Of a stretch of DNA of 64,000 bases, positions 46,410 to 55,395 are shown piece by piece. The position numbers and the translations under genes were made by a program. The DNA comes from Fusobacterium sp. JB019 (lineage in GTDB: Bacteria > Fusobacteriota > Fusobacteriia > Fusobacteriales > Fusobacteriaceae): contig JAUTCN010000002.1 of assembly GCA_030673965.1 (NCBI GenBank), positions 434,001 to 498,000 of the forward strand, given 5' to 3'. Under the pieces are notes generated by a model that saw only the letters and a program-made list of their open reading frames with translations, had not been told where the DNA came from and ran no database searches. How positions within the stretch are numbered: position 1 is the first letter of the stretch; every line of letters begins with the position of its first letter.

Positions 46410-47094
46410 AGATGAAATAGTTTTCAAATTAGATAATTTTGAAGGGCCACTGGAACTTTTAATTTATTTAATAGAGAAAAAGAAAGTTAAAATTTCAGAG
46501 GTTAAAATTTCTCAAATTATAGATGAATATCTAGAGATAATGGAAGATCTTAAGAATCAATCCTTAGATATTAAAGTTGAATTTTTAATTATGGCAACTG
46601 AGCTTTTAGAAATTAAAGCAAAATCAATCCTTAGTATTGATAAGGAAAAAGATTCTGAAAAAGAACTTAAGAGAAAACTAGAAGAATATAAATTATTTAA
46701 ACAAGTTACTACTGAAGTAAGAAAAATTGAAAATGAATTTAATATTTCTTATTCCAAAAAAGATGGAAAACAAATTAAAAAAGTTGAATCTAAGGAATAT
46801 GATTTAAATAAGCTTACCCTTGAGGATGTATATAAAACTTATAAAAAATTTATTGATAAGCAAGAGAAAGAATTTATTGAGATAAAATATGAAAAAACAT
46901 ATTCCATAGAAGATGAAAAGGAAAAAATACTTATAAGCATCTACGAAGAAGAGAAATCCTTAGAAACTTTATTTGAGATTTCAGAAAGTAGAATGCATTT
47001 AGTATATATTTTCCTGGCATTACTTGATTTTTATAAAGAAGGAGTAATTGATATAATTTCAATAGAAGAAACTATATTTATAAAAAGATTTTAG
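46372..47094 (+). CDS. scpA: Segregation and condensation protein A
   Basis: A kleisin of about 240 aa. N-terminal FEGPLELLIYLIEKKKVKI and FLIMATELLEIKAKSIL bind Smc; a charged middle and C-terminal winged-helix (VYIFLALLDFYKEGVI) follow. It starts at one of two tandem ATGs (46,372 or 46,375) and overlaps ribF by about 38 nt. No scpB follows directly. Confidence 0.92.
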   Translation: MMLKDGEKSKENKDEIVFKLDNFEGPLELLIYLIEKKKVKISEVKISQIIDEYLEIMEDLKNQSLDIKVEFLIMATELLEIKAKSILSIDKEKDSEKELKRKLEEYKLFKQVTTEVRKIENEFNISYSKKDGKQIKKVESKEYDLNKLTLEDVYKTYKKFIDKQEKEFIEIKYEKTYSIEDEKEKILISIYEEEKSLETLFEISESRMHLVYIFLALLDFYKEGVIDIISIEETIFIKRF

Positions 47095-47115
47095 ACCTGT
47101 GGTCTTGGAGGATGT

Positions 47116-48576
47116 ATGTTTAAGAGTGGATTTTTTATGATGATAATAACTTTAGTTAGTCGTGTGTTAGGACTTGCTAGAAGTGTTGTTATAGCATATT
47201 ATTTTGGAGCATCTGCAAGTACAGATGCTTTTTTTAGTGCCTTTAAAATAAGTAATTTTTTTAGGCAACTACTTGGGGAGGGAGCTCTTGGAACATCTTT
47301 CATTCCCCTATATAATGAAAAGGTTAAAGTTCAAGGGGAAGAAGAGGGAAGAAAATTTATATTTTCAATTATGAATATCGTTCTAATCTTTTCTATTATT
47401 GTTGCCCTTTGTACAGCTATATTTTCTAAGGAAATAATAGGTTTTATTGTTGGAGGATTCTCTTATGAAACTCAAATGATAGCATCTTATTTACTTAGAA
47501 TAATGTCATCTTATTTTATATTTATAGCCCTAGCTGGTATGATTGGAGCAATATTAAATAATTTTAAATGCTTTGCATTACCTGCATCAACATCTATATT
47601 TTTTAATTTAGCAATACTAGGGTCTGCTATTTTATTTGGTAGAAAATATGGTATACAGGCCATGGCTTATGGTATTTTATTAGGTGGGGCAATACAGTTA
47701 TTAATTCTTCTTCCTACTTTTTTAAAAAAAGTTAGAGGATATGAATTTAAGATAATATTTAAAGATGAATATTTAAAAAAATTATTATTCTTAATTCTTC
47801 CAATGTTAGTTGGAATATTTGCAAGACAGATAAATACAATGGTTGACCAATTCTTTGCATCTTATTTACAAAGTGGAGGAGTTTCAGCCTTAGAAAACGC
47901 AACTAGATTATATTCTTTACCTATTGGGGTTTTTGGAATATCAATCTCAACTGTTATTTATCCAACTCTTTCAAAAAAAATAGTTAATAATGATTTTAAA
48001 GCTGTGGAAGATAATATATTAAAGGGATTAAATATTTTAATGTTCTTTGTTATTCCTTCTATGGGAGTATTTTGTTTTTATTCAAAGGAAGTTGTTACTT
48101 TATTATTTGGATATGGGAAGTTTGGAAGTGAAGCTATAAATGTAACAGGTAGCGCTCTACTTTTCTATTCGTTAGGACTATATTTTTATACGGCAATACA
48201 TCTATTAACTAGATCTTTTTATGGAATGAAAAACAGTAAAGATCCTGTTAAATTCTCAGTTATTTCTATAATTGTTAATATTATATTAAACGCATTGTTG
48301 ATTGGTCCTTTAAAATATAAAGGTCTTGCATTATCAACTTCAATTGCTGCTATGTGTAATTTTGGTTTATTATTCTATTATTTTAGAAAAAAATATATTA
48401 AGTTAAATTGTAAACCATTATTTAAGTTTAAAATAAAAGTCTTAGCAGCTACTATAATTAGTATTTTAGGAAGTTTCTATATAGATAACATTATTATTAA
48501 GTTAGTTATATTCTCACTTATTTATTTATCTTTATGGGCTTATCCTATCTATAAAAAGAAATTAGAGGTATTTTAA
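47116..48576 (+). CDS. murJ: Lipid II flippase MurJ
   Basis: A 486-aa membrane protein with about 13-14 helices. N-terminal VSRVLGLARSVVIAYYFGAS, RQLLGEGALGTSFIPLYNE and GISISTVIYPTLS are hallmarks of MurJ/MVF. It moves lipid II across the inner membrane for peptidoglycan. The stop abuts the methyltransferase start. Confidence 0.94.
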   Translation: MFKSGFFMMIITLVSRVLGLARSVVIAYYFGASASTDAFFSAFKISNFFRQLLGEGALGTSFIPLYNEKVKVQGEEEGRKFIFSIMNIVLIFSIIVALCTAIFSKEIIGFIVGGFSYETQMIASYLLRIMSSYFIFIALAGMIGAILNNFKCFALPASTSIFFNLAILGSAILFGRKYGIQAMAYGILLGGAIQLLILLPTFLKKVRGYEFKIIFKDEYLKKLLFLILPMLVGIFARQINTMVDQFFASYLQSGGVSALENATRLYSLPIGVFGISISTVIYPTLSKKIVNNDFKAVEDNILKGLNILMFFVIPSMGVFCFYSKEVVTLLFGYGKFGSEAINVTGSALLFYSLGLYFYTAIHLLTRSFYGMKNSKDPVKFSVISIIVNIILNALLIGPLKYKGLALSTSIAAMCNFGLLFYYFRKKYIKLNCKPLFKFKIKVLAATIISILGSFYIDNIIIKLVIFSLIYLSLWAYPIYKKKLEVF

Positions 48577-50118
48577 ATGGGAAAAAACAATTACAAAGTT
48601 TATACACCTTCTAAGTATGCTGAAATTATAATTAATTCAGCTTTAAAAAATTATTTTCAAGATGTATACACAAAGAAAAAATTAGACAAATTAAGGGTCG
48701 TAGATTTATCTTGTGGCACAGGAAACTTACTTTGCCTCATGCTAGAAAAATTAATTCAATTATCTTACGAGATTAATGGAAAATATTCATACAATCCTAA
48801 ATGGTTAAAAGGCTATGATTTAGATAAAAATGCTGGAGAAAAATATGATAATAATATACAAAAAATACTTAAGCATTACGGCTTAAATGGTCATACTTCA
48901 TTTGAAAATAGTGATGGATTGTTAATAGAAAATCATGGAAAATATGATATCGTTCTTGGTAATCCTCCTTATATTGGAGAAAAAAATAATAAGGAACTAT
49001 TTGATAAAATTAAAGGCACTGATTTTGGAGAAAAATACTATGAATCTAGAATGGATTACTTTTATTTTTTCATAGAAAAAGCAATTGAAATATTAAAACC
49101 AAATGGAATCCTTTCATATATTACTACTAACTATTGGCTAAAGGCAGACAGTGGTAAAACCCTCAGATATTATCTTCGTAAAAAAGGAAAATTTCTTGAA
49201 ATTAATAACTTCAATATGTCTGTATTTGAAGAAGCTCCTGGACAACATAATATTATATTTTTGTGGAAGAAAATCACTGATGAGTTTATTTATAATCACG
49301 AAGAATTTAAAGTTACTGTCACTTTAGAAAATGTTGATTTTATAATGAATGAAAAAGATTTATATAGTCCTACTGGAAGAATTAGATTAATAAAAGAAAA
49401 TGATTTAAAATTTAATAAAAGAATTTATGGTAAATCAAATTATAAATTAAAAGAACTTTTTTCTATTAATCAAGGTATTATTTCTGGCTGTGATAAAGCT
49501 TTTGTTTTAAAAGAATATGACGAAAGATTTAAAGATTATTTAAAACCTTTATATAAAAATAAAGATATTTTAAAATATTCATATAACGAAGAAAATAAAT
49601 ATTGGGTACTTTATATTGATAGTGATAAAAAAATTGATAGTTATCTTAGAAGTCACCTTCTTAATTACCGAGAAAAACTAGAAAAAAGAAGAGAAGTTAA
49701 AACTGGTAGAATAAGTTGGTATGAACTTCAATGGGCTAGAAAAGAGCATATATTCTTAGATGAAAAGATAATAGTTAGACAAAGATGTAAGACTAATTTA
49801 TTTGCTTACTCAAATAAAGCTTTTTATGGAAGTGCTGATATTTATTATCTTACTCCAAAGGAAAAGTCTTTAAACATTTTTTATGTTCTAGGATATTTAA
49901 ATTCTAATATTTTCTATAAATGGTATAAATTAAATGGTAAATCAAAGGGTTACAATCTTGAGTTTTATGCAACTCCTTTAAAAGAAATACCTATTTATTA
50001 TCCTGAAAATGATTTAGAAACTAAATATGTTGAAAAACTTGTAAAAGAACAAATTAAAATTTATTCTGATGAAAGACAAAACAAAATAGATCTATATTTT
50101 AGAAATCTATTTAAATAA
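48577..50118 (+). CDS. Orphan adenine-specific DNA methyltransferase (TaqI/Eco57I-like)
   Basis: A 513-aa N6-adenine methyltransferase: SAM motif VVDLSCGTGNLLCLMLE, catalytic VLGNPPYIGEKN, then a TaqI-like C-terminal specificity region (KELFSINQGIISGCDKAF, WYELQWARKE, YLNSNIFYKWYK). No endonuclease gene is adjacent. ATG directly follows the murJ stop (TAAATG), so it is translated from the same mRNA. Either a solitary epigenetic methylase or a fused type IIG-like enzyme; no nuclease motif was seen. Confidence 0.88.
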   Translation: MGKNNYKVYTPSKYAEIIINSALKNYFQDVYTKKKLDKLRVVDLSCGTGNLLCLMLEKLIQLSYEINGKYSYNPKWLKGYDLDKNAGEKYDNNIQKILKHYGLNGHTSFENSDGLLIENHGKYDIVLGNPPYIGEKNNKELFDKIKGTDFGEKYYESRMDYFYFFIEKAIEILKPNGILSYITTNYWLKADSGKTLRYYLRKKGKFLEINNFNMSVFEEAPGQHNIIFLWKKITDEFIYNHEEFKVTVTLENVDFIMNEKDLYSPTGRIRLIKENDLKFNKRIYGKSNYKLKELFSINQGIISGCDKAFVLKEYDERFKDYLKPLYKNKDILKYSYNEENKYWVLYIDSDKKIDSYLRSHLLNYREKLEKRREVKTGRISWYELQWARKEHIFLDEKIIVRQRCKTNLFAYSNKAFYGSADIYYLTPKEKSLNIFYVLGYLNSNIFYKWYKLNGKSKGYNLEFYATPLKEIPIYYPENDLETKYVEKLVKEQIKIYSDERQNKIDLYFRNLFK

Positions 50119-50131
50119 AAGAGGTGAAAAT

Positions 50132-51514
50132 ATGATTTTTAAAGAAGCATTTATGAATTATCCTATTATAATTCTTCTAATTGATCCTGAAGATGGAAAA
50201 ATCATTGCTGCAAATAATAAAGCAGCTGAAGTTTATGAATATCCCCTTGAAAAATTAAATACTATGAACATCATGGATTTAAATAAATTTAATCCTAAAA
50301 AAATAAAAGAAGAAATGGAAAATGCTAGGAGTAAAAATAAAAATTACTTCCATTTTCCACATATTACTTCAAGTGGTAAGATTATCCTCATGGATGTTCA
50401 AAGCTTACCAACTATAATTAATAACAAACAATTTTTAGTTTCTTTTATTTATCCTTGTAAAAGTAAAGAATATTTAAATAATTCTGTAATGAGATTTATT
50501 CGTGAAGCTAAAACTCTTGCCAAGGTTAGAAATAATTTCTTTTCAAATATGAGTCATAATATGAGAACTCCAATGAACGCTGTTATCAATTATGCAAAAT
50601 TTGGAATGGATGAAAGTAAAAATGAAAAAGAAGCAACATACTTTAAGCAAATTTACACTAGTGGTAATTATTTGCTTAAAATTTTAAATGAGAATCTAGA
50701 AAAAGAAAATACCAAAACTCATGTTTTAAAAAAAGAAATAATTAGCTTAAAAGAAATATTTCTTAACATTTTAACTATTACAACTCCTAAAGCTAAATCT
50801 AAAAAAATTAACCTTATCACCAATCTTGAAAAATTTCAAAAAAAAGATGAAAAAATATTTTGTAACAAAACGAGAATCAGTCAATTAATTATAAACAGTT
50901 TAAACAATGCTATTAAGTACAGTGAAATAAATCAAAATCTGATTTTAGATATTAATTTATTAAAATTAGATTCAAATAAATACTCTTTAGAATATACAAT
51001 TATATGTACTGATTCAAATGAAGAAAAAATTACTTCTATTTCTAAAATACCAGTTGAACTAATTAAAGAAATAGAAAATCTAAAGATACCAGATAAATAT
51101 AAAAGTGAAGGCTCTAAAAATTATGATACTTCTCTTAAAATATTAGTTTGCGAAGATAATGAAATAAACTTTAAAATTATACACAAACTTTTAAGTTCAA
51201 AGGGACATAATGTTGATATTGCTGAAAATGGCCTAATTGGTTTAAATAAAGTTAAATCTAAAAAATATGATTTAATAATCATGGATATTAAAATGCCTAT
51301 AATGGACGGACTAGAAGCCAGTAAAGAAATTAGAAAATTTAATAAACATATTCCTATAATAGCTTTATCTGCAAATTCTTATGAAAAAGACATTCAAAAA
51401 TCATTAGAAGTAGGAATGAATATTCATTTATCTAAACCAATTGAACCAAAAAAATTATTTGAAACTTTAAAAATTTTAGCTCTGAAAAAAACAACTCCAT
51501 CTATTTCTTTATGA
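50132..51514 (+). CDS. Hybrid histidine kinase with degenerate ATPase domain
   Basis: A 460-aa cytosolic protein without membrane segments. An N-terminal PAS domain (1-105) is followed by the phospho-acceptor helix FFSNMSHNMRTPMNAVINY and a shortened ATPase region. The N-box is recognisable (INSLNNAIKYSE), but the G1 (DxGxG), F and G2 boxes are missing. A C-terminal receiver domain (LVCEDNEINFKII, IIMDIKMPIMDG, ALSANSY, LSKPIEP) is complete. Phosphate may therefore come from another kinase, or the protein acts as a scaffold. It follows the methyltransferase by 13 nt. Target unknown. Confidence 0.85.
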   Translation: MIFKEAFMNYPIIILLIDPEDGKIIAANNKAAEVYEYPLEKLNTMNIMDLNKFNPKKIKEEMENARSKNKNYFHFPHITSSGKIILMDVQSLPTIINNKQFLVSFIYPCKSKEYLNNSVMRFIREAKTLAKVRNNFFSNMSHNMRTPMNAVINYAKFGMDESKNEKEATYFKQIYTSGNYLLKILNENLEKENTKTHVLKKEIISLKEIFLNILTITTPKAKSKKINLITNLEKFQKKDEKIFCNKTRISQLIINSLNNAIKYSEINQNLILDINLLKLDSNKYSLEYTIICTDSNEEKITSISKIPVELIKEIENLKIPDKYKSEGSKNYDTSLKILVCEDNEINFKIIHKLLSSKGHNVDIAENGLIGLNKVKSKKYDLIIMDIKMPIMDGLEASKEIRKFNKHIPIIALSANSYEKDIQKSLEVGMNIHLSKPIEPKKLFETLKILALKKTTPSISL

Positions 51515-51534
51515 GGGTTAAAGCAAAAAAACTA

Positions 51535-51628
51535 AATACCTTAAAACCTTTTATTTTAAATAAAGATTACATTTTTTTAAACTAAATATATATTCTAAAA
51601 GTCAAAAGGTTATAGGGTATTTTTTTTG
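51535..51628 (+). promoter_or_regulatory. Long-range hairpin with T-run before hcp
   Basis: AATACC..AACCTTTT (51,535-51,552) pairs imperfectly with AAAAGGTT..GGGTATT (51,604-51,621), followed by TTTTTTT. The loop is about 51 nt. It could terminate the upstream operon, or act as an attenuator in the hcp leader. Confidence 0.4.
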
Positions 51629-51657
51629 GTTAAAGTAAGATTGATAGGAGGGAATTA

Positions 51658-53295
51658 ATGGAAGAAAAAATGTTTTGTTGGCAATGTCAAGAAACTGCAA
51701 GAAACACTGGATGTACTGTTAGAGGTGTGTGTGGTAAAAATGACACGGTAGCTAGAATTCAAGATTTATTAATTTACACTACAAAGGGACTTTCTGAAGT
51801 AACAACTAGACTAAGAGCTGAGGGAGAAAAAATTTCAAAGGAAACCAATCGTTTAGTAACTCTTAATCTTTTTACAACTATCACCAACGCAAATTTTGAC
51901 GAAGAGGCCCTAAAGGATCGAATAGAAAAAACTATCGCTTTAAGAGATGAATTAATTAAAAAATTAAAGGATAAGACTGGACTTTCAAAAGCTGCTTTAT
52001 TTAATGATAAAAGAGAGAATTTTGAAATTTTCCATGAAGGAGTTGGAGTACTTGCAACTGAAAATGAAGATATTAGAAGTCTTAGAGAACTAATTACTTA
52101 TGGATTAAAAGGAATCTCAGCTTATGCTAAACATGCTGATGTTTTACTTGAAAATAATGAAGAACTTGATACCTTTATTCAAAGTGCTTTAGCAAAAACT
52201 TTAGATGATAATTTAGTTGTCGCTGATCTTGTTAATTTAACTTTAGAAACAGGAAAATACGGGGTAGAAGCTATGGCTTTACTTGATAAAGCTAATACTG
52301 GTACATATGGAAATCCTGAAATAACTGAAGTTAATATAGGGGTTAGAAAAAATCCTGGAATACTTGTATCTGGACATGATTTAAGAGATTTAGAAATGTT
52401 ATTTGAACAAACAAAAGGAACTGGAGTAGATATCTATACTCACTCTGAGATGTTACCTGCTCATTACTATCCAAAATTTAAAAAATATGATAATTTTGTT
52501 GGAAACTATGGAAACGCTTGGTGGAAACAAAAAGAAGAGTTTGAATCATTTAATGGTCCTATCCTTATGACAACAAACTGTATTGTTCCTCCTAAGGATT
52601 CATATAAAGATAAAATATTTACAACAGGTTCTGCTGGGTTCCCTGGATGTAAACATATTCCTGGAGAAGTCGGAGAAATTAAAGATTTTTCTGAAATAAT
52701 TGAAATGGCTAAAAATTGTCCTCCTCCAAAAGAAATAGAAACTGGAAAAATTGTAGGAGGTTTTGCGCATAATCAAGTTATTGCTCTTGCTGATAAAGTT
52801 GTAGAAGCTGTGAAATCAGGAGCTATTAAGAAATTTGTAGTTATGGCTGGTTGTGATGGAAGACAAAAAGGTAGAGATTATTATACTGAATTTGCAAAAG
52901 CTCTTCCTAAAGATACTATTATCTTAACTGCTGGTTGCGCTAAATATAGATATAATAAATTAGATTTAGGAGATATTGGAGGAATTCCTAGAGTTCTAGA
53001 TGCAGGACAATGTAATGACTCTTATTCTCTAGCTGTAATTGCTTTAAAATTAAAAGAAGTCTTTGGATTAGAAGATATTAATGAATTACCAATCATATAT
53101 AACATAGCTTGGTATGAACAAAAAGCTGTAATCGTATTACTTGCTTTACTTTACTTAGGAGTTAAGAATATTCATTTAGGACCAACACTACCTGCATTTT
53201 TATCACCAAATGTTGCCAATGTTTTAATTGAAAACTTTAAAATTGCTGGAATAGGAACTGTTGAAGAAGATATGAAAATATTCTTTAATAATTAG
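51658..53295 (+). CDS. hcp: Hydroxylamine reductase (hybrid-cluster protein)
   Basis: A 545-aa anaerobic iron-sulfur protein handling nitric oxide and hydroxylamine. The N-terminal cysteines [20 protein letters not shown] bind the [4Fe-4S] cluster. Hybrid-cluster ligands are seen in [34 protein letters not shown] and [15 protein letters not shown] before ATG. A ferredoxin gene follows 61 nt downstream, a probable electron donor. Confidence 0.96.
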   Translation: MEEKMFCWQCQETARNTGCTVRGVCGKNDTVARIQDLLIYTTKGLSEVTTRLRAEGEKISKETNRLVTLNLFTTITNANFDEEALKDRIEKTIALRDELIKKLKDKTGLSKAALFNDKRENFEIFHEGVGVLATENEDIRSLRELITYGLKGISAYAKHADVLLENNEELDTFIQSALAKTLDDNLVVADLVNLTLETGKYGVEAMALLDKANTGTYGNPEITEVNIGVRKNPGILVSGHDLRDLEMLFEQTKGTGVDIYTHSEMLPAHYYPKFKKYDNFVGNYGNAWWKQKEEFESFNGPILMTTNCIVPPKDSYKDKIFTTGSAGFPGCKHIPGEVGEIKDFSEIIEMAKNCPPPKEIETGKIVGGFAHNQVIALADKVVEAVKSGAIKKFVVMAGCDGRQKGRDYYTEFAKALPKDTIILTAGCAKYRYNKLDLGDIGGIPRVLDAGQCNDSYSLAVIALKLKEVFGLEDINELPIIYNIAWYEQKAVIVLLALLYLGVKNIHLGPTLPAFLSPNVANVLIENFKIAGIGTVEEDMKIFFNN

Positions 53296-53356
53296 AAACT
53301 AACTCACCATGAATTAGTGATTTTATATTTATTTATTAAGTTTAGGAGGGATGTTT

Positions 53357-53530
53357 ATGCATGTAATCAATGAAAGTGAATGTATTGGATGTGGAGCTTG
53401 TGCTGGTGTATGCCCTGTGGACGCAATTGCGCCTACTGAAGAAGGGAAATATAGAATAAGTGACACTTGTATTAATTGTGGAGCTTGTGTAGAAACTTGT
53501 CCTGTAGATGCAATTTCTCCAGGAGATTAA
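53357..53530 (+). CDS. 2[4Fe-4S] ferredoxin
   Basis: A 57-aa ferredoxin with two CxxCxxCxxxCP motifs (CIGCGACAGVCP and CINCGACVETCP). ATG at 53,357 is 6-7 nt from AGGAGGG; the earlier ATG at 53,351 is too close. It could pass electrons between the hydrogenases or oxidoreductases and Hcp. Confidence 0.93.
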   Translation: MHVINESECIGCGACAGVCPVDAIAPTEEGKYRISDTCINCGACVETCPVDAISPGD

Positions 53531-53556
53531 TAATTCTTAACCTTAAACTTATTATT

Positions 53557-53587
53557 AAAAAAGGGGCTGTAAAACAGCTCCTTTTTT
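53557..53587. terminator. Bidirectional terminator
   Basis: 14-bp stem AAAAAAGGGGCTGT / ACAGCTCCTTTTTT (one G-U) with an AAA loop, between the convergent ferredoxin and TldE genes. Confidence 0.88.
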
Positions 53588-53602
53588 AATATAATTTATT
53601 TT

Positions 53603-54946
53603 CTAATCACTTTCAATATTTAAACCTTTTATTAAAAGAGAAGGACAACCAATTCCAGAAGAATCAAATTTAAAGTCATTTCCTAATTTTTTAATATTAT
53701 TTAATAGTTCATAAAAGTTTCCAGCTATTGTTATTTGATTTAAACCTTTATCTAACTTTCCATCTTTAATATAAAAACCTTCTCCTGCTAATGAAAAATC
53801 ACCTGATATAGAATTTAATCCTGAATGTAATCCTGCAAAACTAGTTATATAAACTCCGTTTCCAATCTCTTTAAATAAATCTTCAAGAGAAGTTTCACCA
53901 TTTTTCAAATAAAGATTATAGCATGATGTTCCTATAGTCCCTTTATAACCACCTTTACTGGCATTTCCTGTGGATTTTACTCCGTCTTTTTTAGCAGTTT
54001 TTAAATTATATAAATAAGTTTTTAATACTCCGTCCTTTATTATTTCTTTATATTCAGTAGGTACTCCCTCTGCATCAAAAGATGAATTAGAATACCCATC
54101 TTTTAAAAATGGATCATCTATTAAGGTTATATTTTCATTTGCAATAACTTCATTTAATTTTCCTTTTAATTTTGATATTCCCTTTTGAACAGATTCAGCA
54201 TAAAAATTTCCAAGCATGCTTCCTAGTAAAGAAGCAAAAGTTAAGTTTTCTACAACACATAAATCATTATCTAAAGATACATTAATTACATCTAATTTTG
54301 AAATTGCTTTTTTTACAACTTCATCTCCAAGTTTCTTATAATCAAAGTCAGAAAATCTTTTACCAATTTTAAAATCATAGGCTGTTTTAATTTTATCTTT
54401 TTCCATAACAGAAATTGAAAGAACTGTATAGGCAAAATTTCCCTCATCTCTTAAATCAATTCCCTTTGAATTTTTTATAACTCTTTCACCTTTTCCTATT
54501 ACAAATGTGCAGTTATTTATATTCTTTATTCTCTTATCCAAAGATTTAACATAACTTTCCATTTTAAATAAAAAATCTTTCATATCATCAACAGTAATAT
54601 CTTCTAATTCTTTACTATAAGTTTCTGTCTCTTTATATTCACATTTTTCACCGAATATTATTTGTTCATCTGTATTTTCTATTATAGAAGCATTTTCCTT
54701 AGCTTCATTAATTAAAAACATTATATCTTCTTCTTCAAAACTTTCACTATATGAATAACCCATTTTATCCTGAAACTTTCCTCTAAAAGAAATTCCTTGA
54801 TTGGTATTATCTGAGAAAGAATCAATCTTACTATCAAAAACTTTAACAGTAGTATTTTCACCAGACATATAGTAAACTTCAAATTCCTCTATCTTAAGTT
54901 CTTTAGCTTTTTTAAAAAGTTTTTCTATAAATATATTTTTATTCAT
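53603..54946 (-). CDS. TldE/PmbA-family protein
   Basis: A 447-aa PmbA/TldE-like protein (NTNQGISFRGKFQDKMGYSYSE near the N-terminus; TGNASKGG, ISGDFSLAGEGFYIKDG and NQITIAGNFYELLNNI near the end). TldD/TldE form a heterodimeric protease that processes some modified peptides; TldE lacks the HExxxH metal site and none is seen here. No tldD copy lies beside it. Given the RiPP cluster 45 kb away a maturation role could be imagined, but nothing links them. Confidence 0.88.
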   Translation of the reverse strand: MNKNIFIEKLFKKAKELKIEEFEVYYMSGENTTVKVFDSKIDSFSDNTNQGISFRGKFQDKMGYSYSESFEEEDIMFLINEAKENASIIENTDEQIIFGEKCEYKETETYSKELEDITVDDMKDFLFKMESYVKSLDKRIKNINNCTFVIGKGERVIKNSKGIDLRDEGNFAYTVLSISVMEKDKIKTAYDFKIGKRFSDFDYKKLGDEVVKKAISKLDVINVSLDNDLCVVENLTFASLLGSMLGNFYAESVQKGISKLKGKLNEVIANENITLIDDPFLKDGYSNSSFDAEGVPTEYKEIIKDGVLKTYLYNLKTAKKDGVKSTGNASKGGYKGTIGTSCYNLYLKNGETSLEDLFKEIGNGVYITSFAGLHSGLNSISGDFSLAGEGFYIKDGKLDKGLNQITIAGNFYELLNNIKKLGNDFKFDSSGIGCPSLLIKGLNIESD

Positions 54947-55395
54947 TATTCCTCCTAACTACAGTATAGTATAATTATATCATGAATTTAAAAATAAAAT
55001 TATAGCATTTTTTTACCAATTTTTAAAAAAAGCAACGTATTTTTAATAAGATTTTAATTTGTTCACTATAAATTAATATTTTTAATTCATACTTGATAAA
55101 TTTTTAATCAAATACCCCTCTTTTTCACAAGAAATTTTTTTTATATTTTTTGTTTTCTTTTAACTTAAATCCTCATAAATTCTTGTACATCAAACATTAA
55201 AACAAAGAAGCTTTAATTATTAAAATTATATATGTTAAAACTGTTAACTTTTTACCTTTTTAAAGAATAGTTTTTCATCTGTTAAGTAATATTTAAATTT
55301 TTATGTTTATCTTTTTCAATTTTCATAGTATAATAGGAAATATGGATATGGTTTATTAATTTTTTAAAATTTAGTTTAAAATTTAGGAGGAAGTA
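54947..55395. other. Intergenic region between tldE-like and hydrogenase genes
   Basis: 449 nt of very AT-rich sequence without a gene. Minus-strand TATAAT near 54,974 probably serves the tldE-like gene; plus-strand TATAAT at 55,329-55,334 probably serves the hydrogenase, with a poor -35. GTTAA-N5-TTAAC near 55,232-55,246 resembles a Rex half-site pair but with one extra base in the spacer. Confidence 0.45.

Noticed and set aside
53603-54946. TldE/PmbA homologue as maturation protease of the RiPP
   Set aside because: Located 45 kb away in a core region, no TldD partner seen and no sequence link to the cluster.
55232-55246. Rex operator upstream of the hydrogenase
   Set aside because: GTTAA-N5-TTAAC has one base too many between half-sites and lacks the outer TTG/CAA; not strong enough to call.
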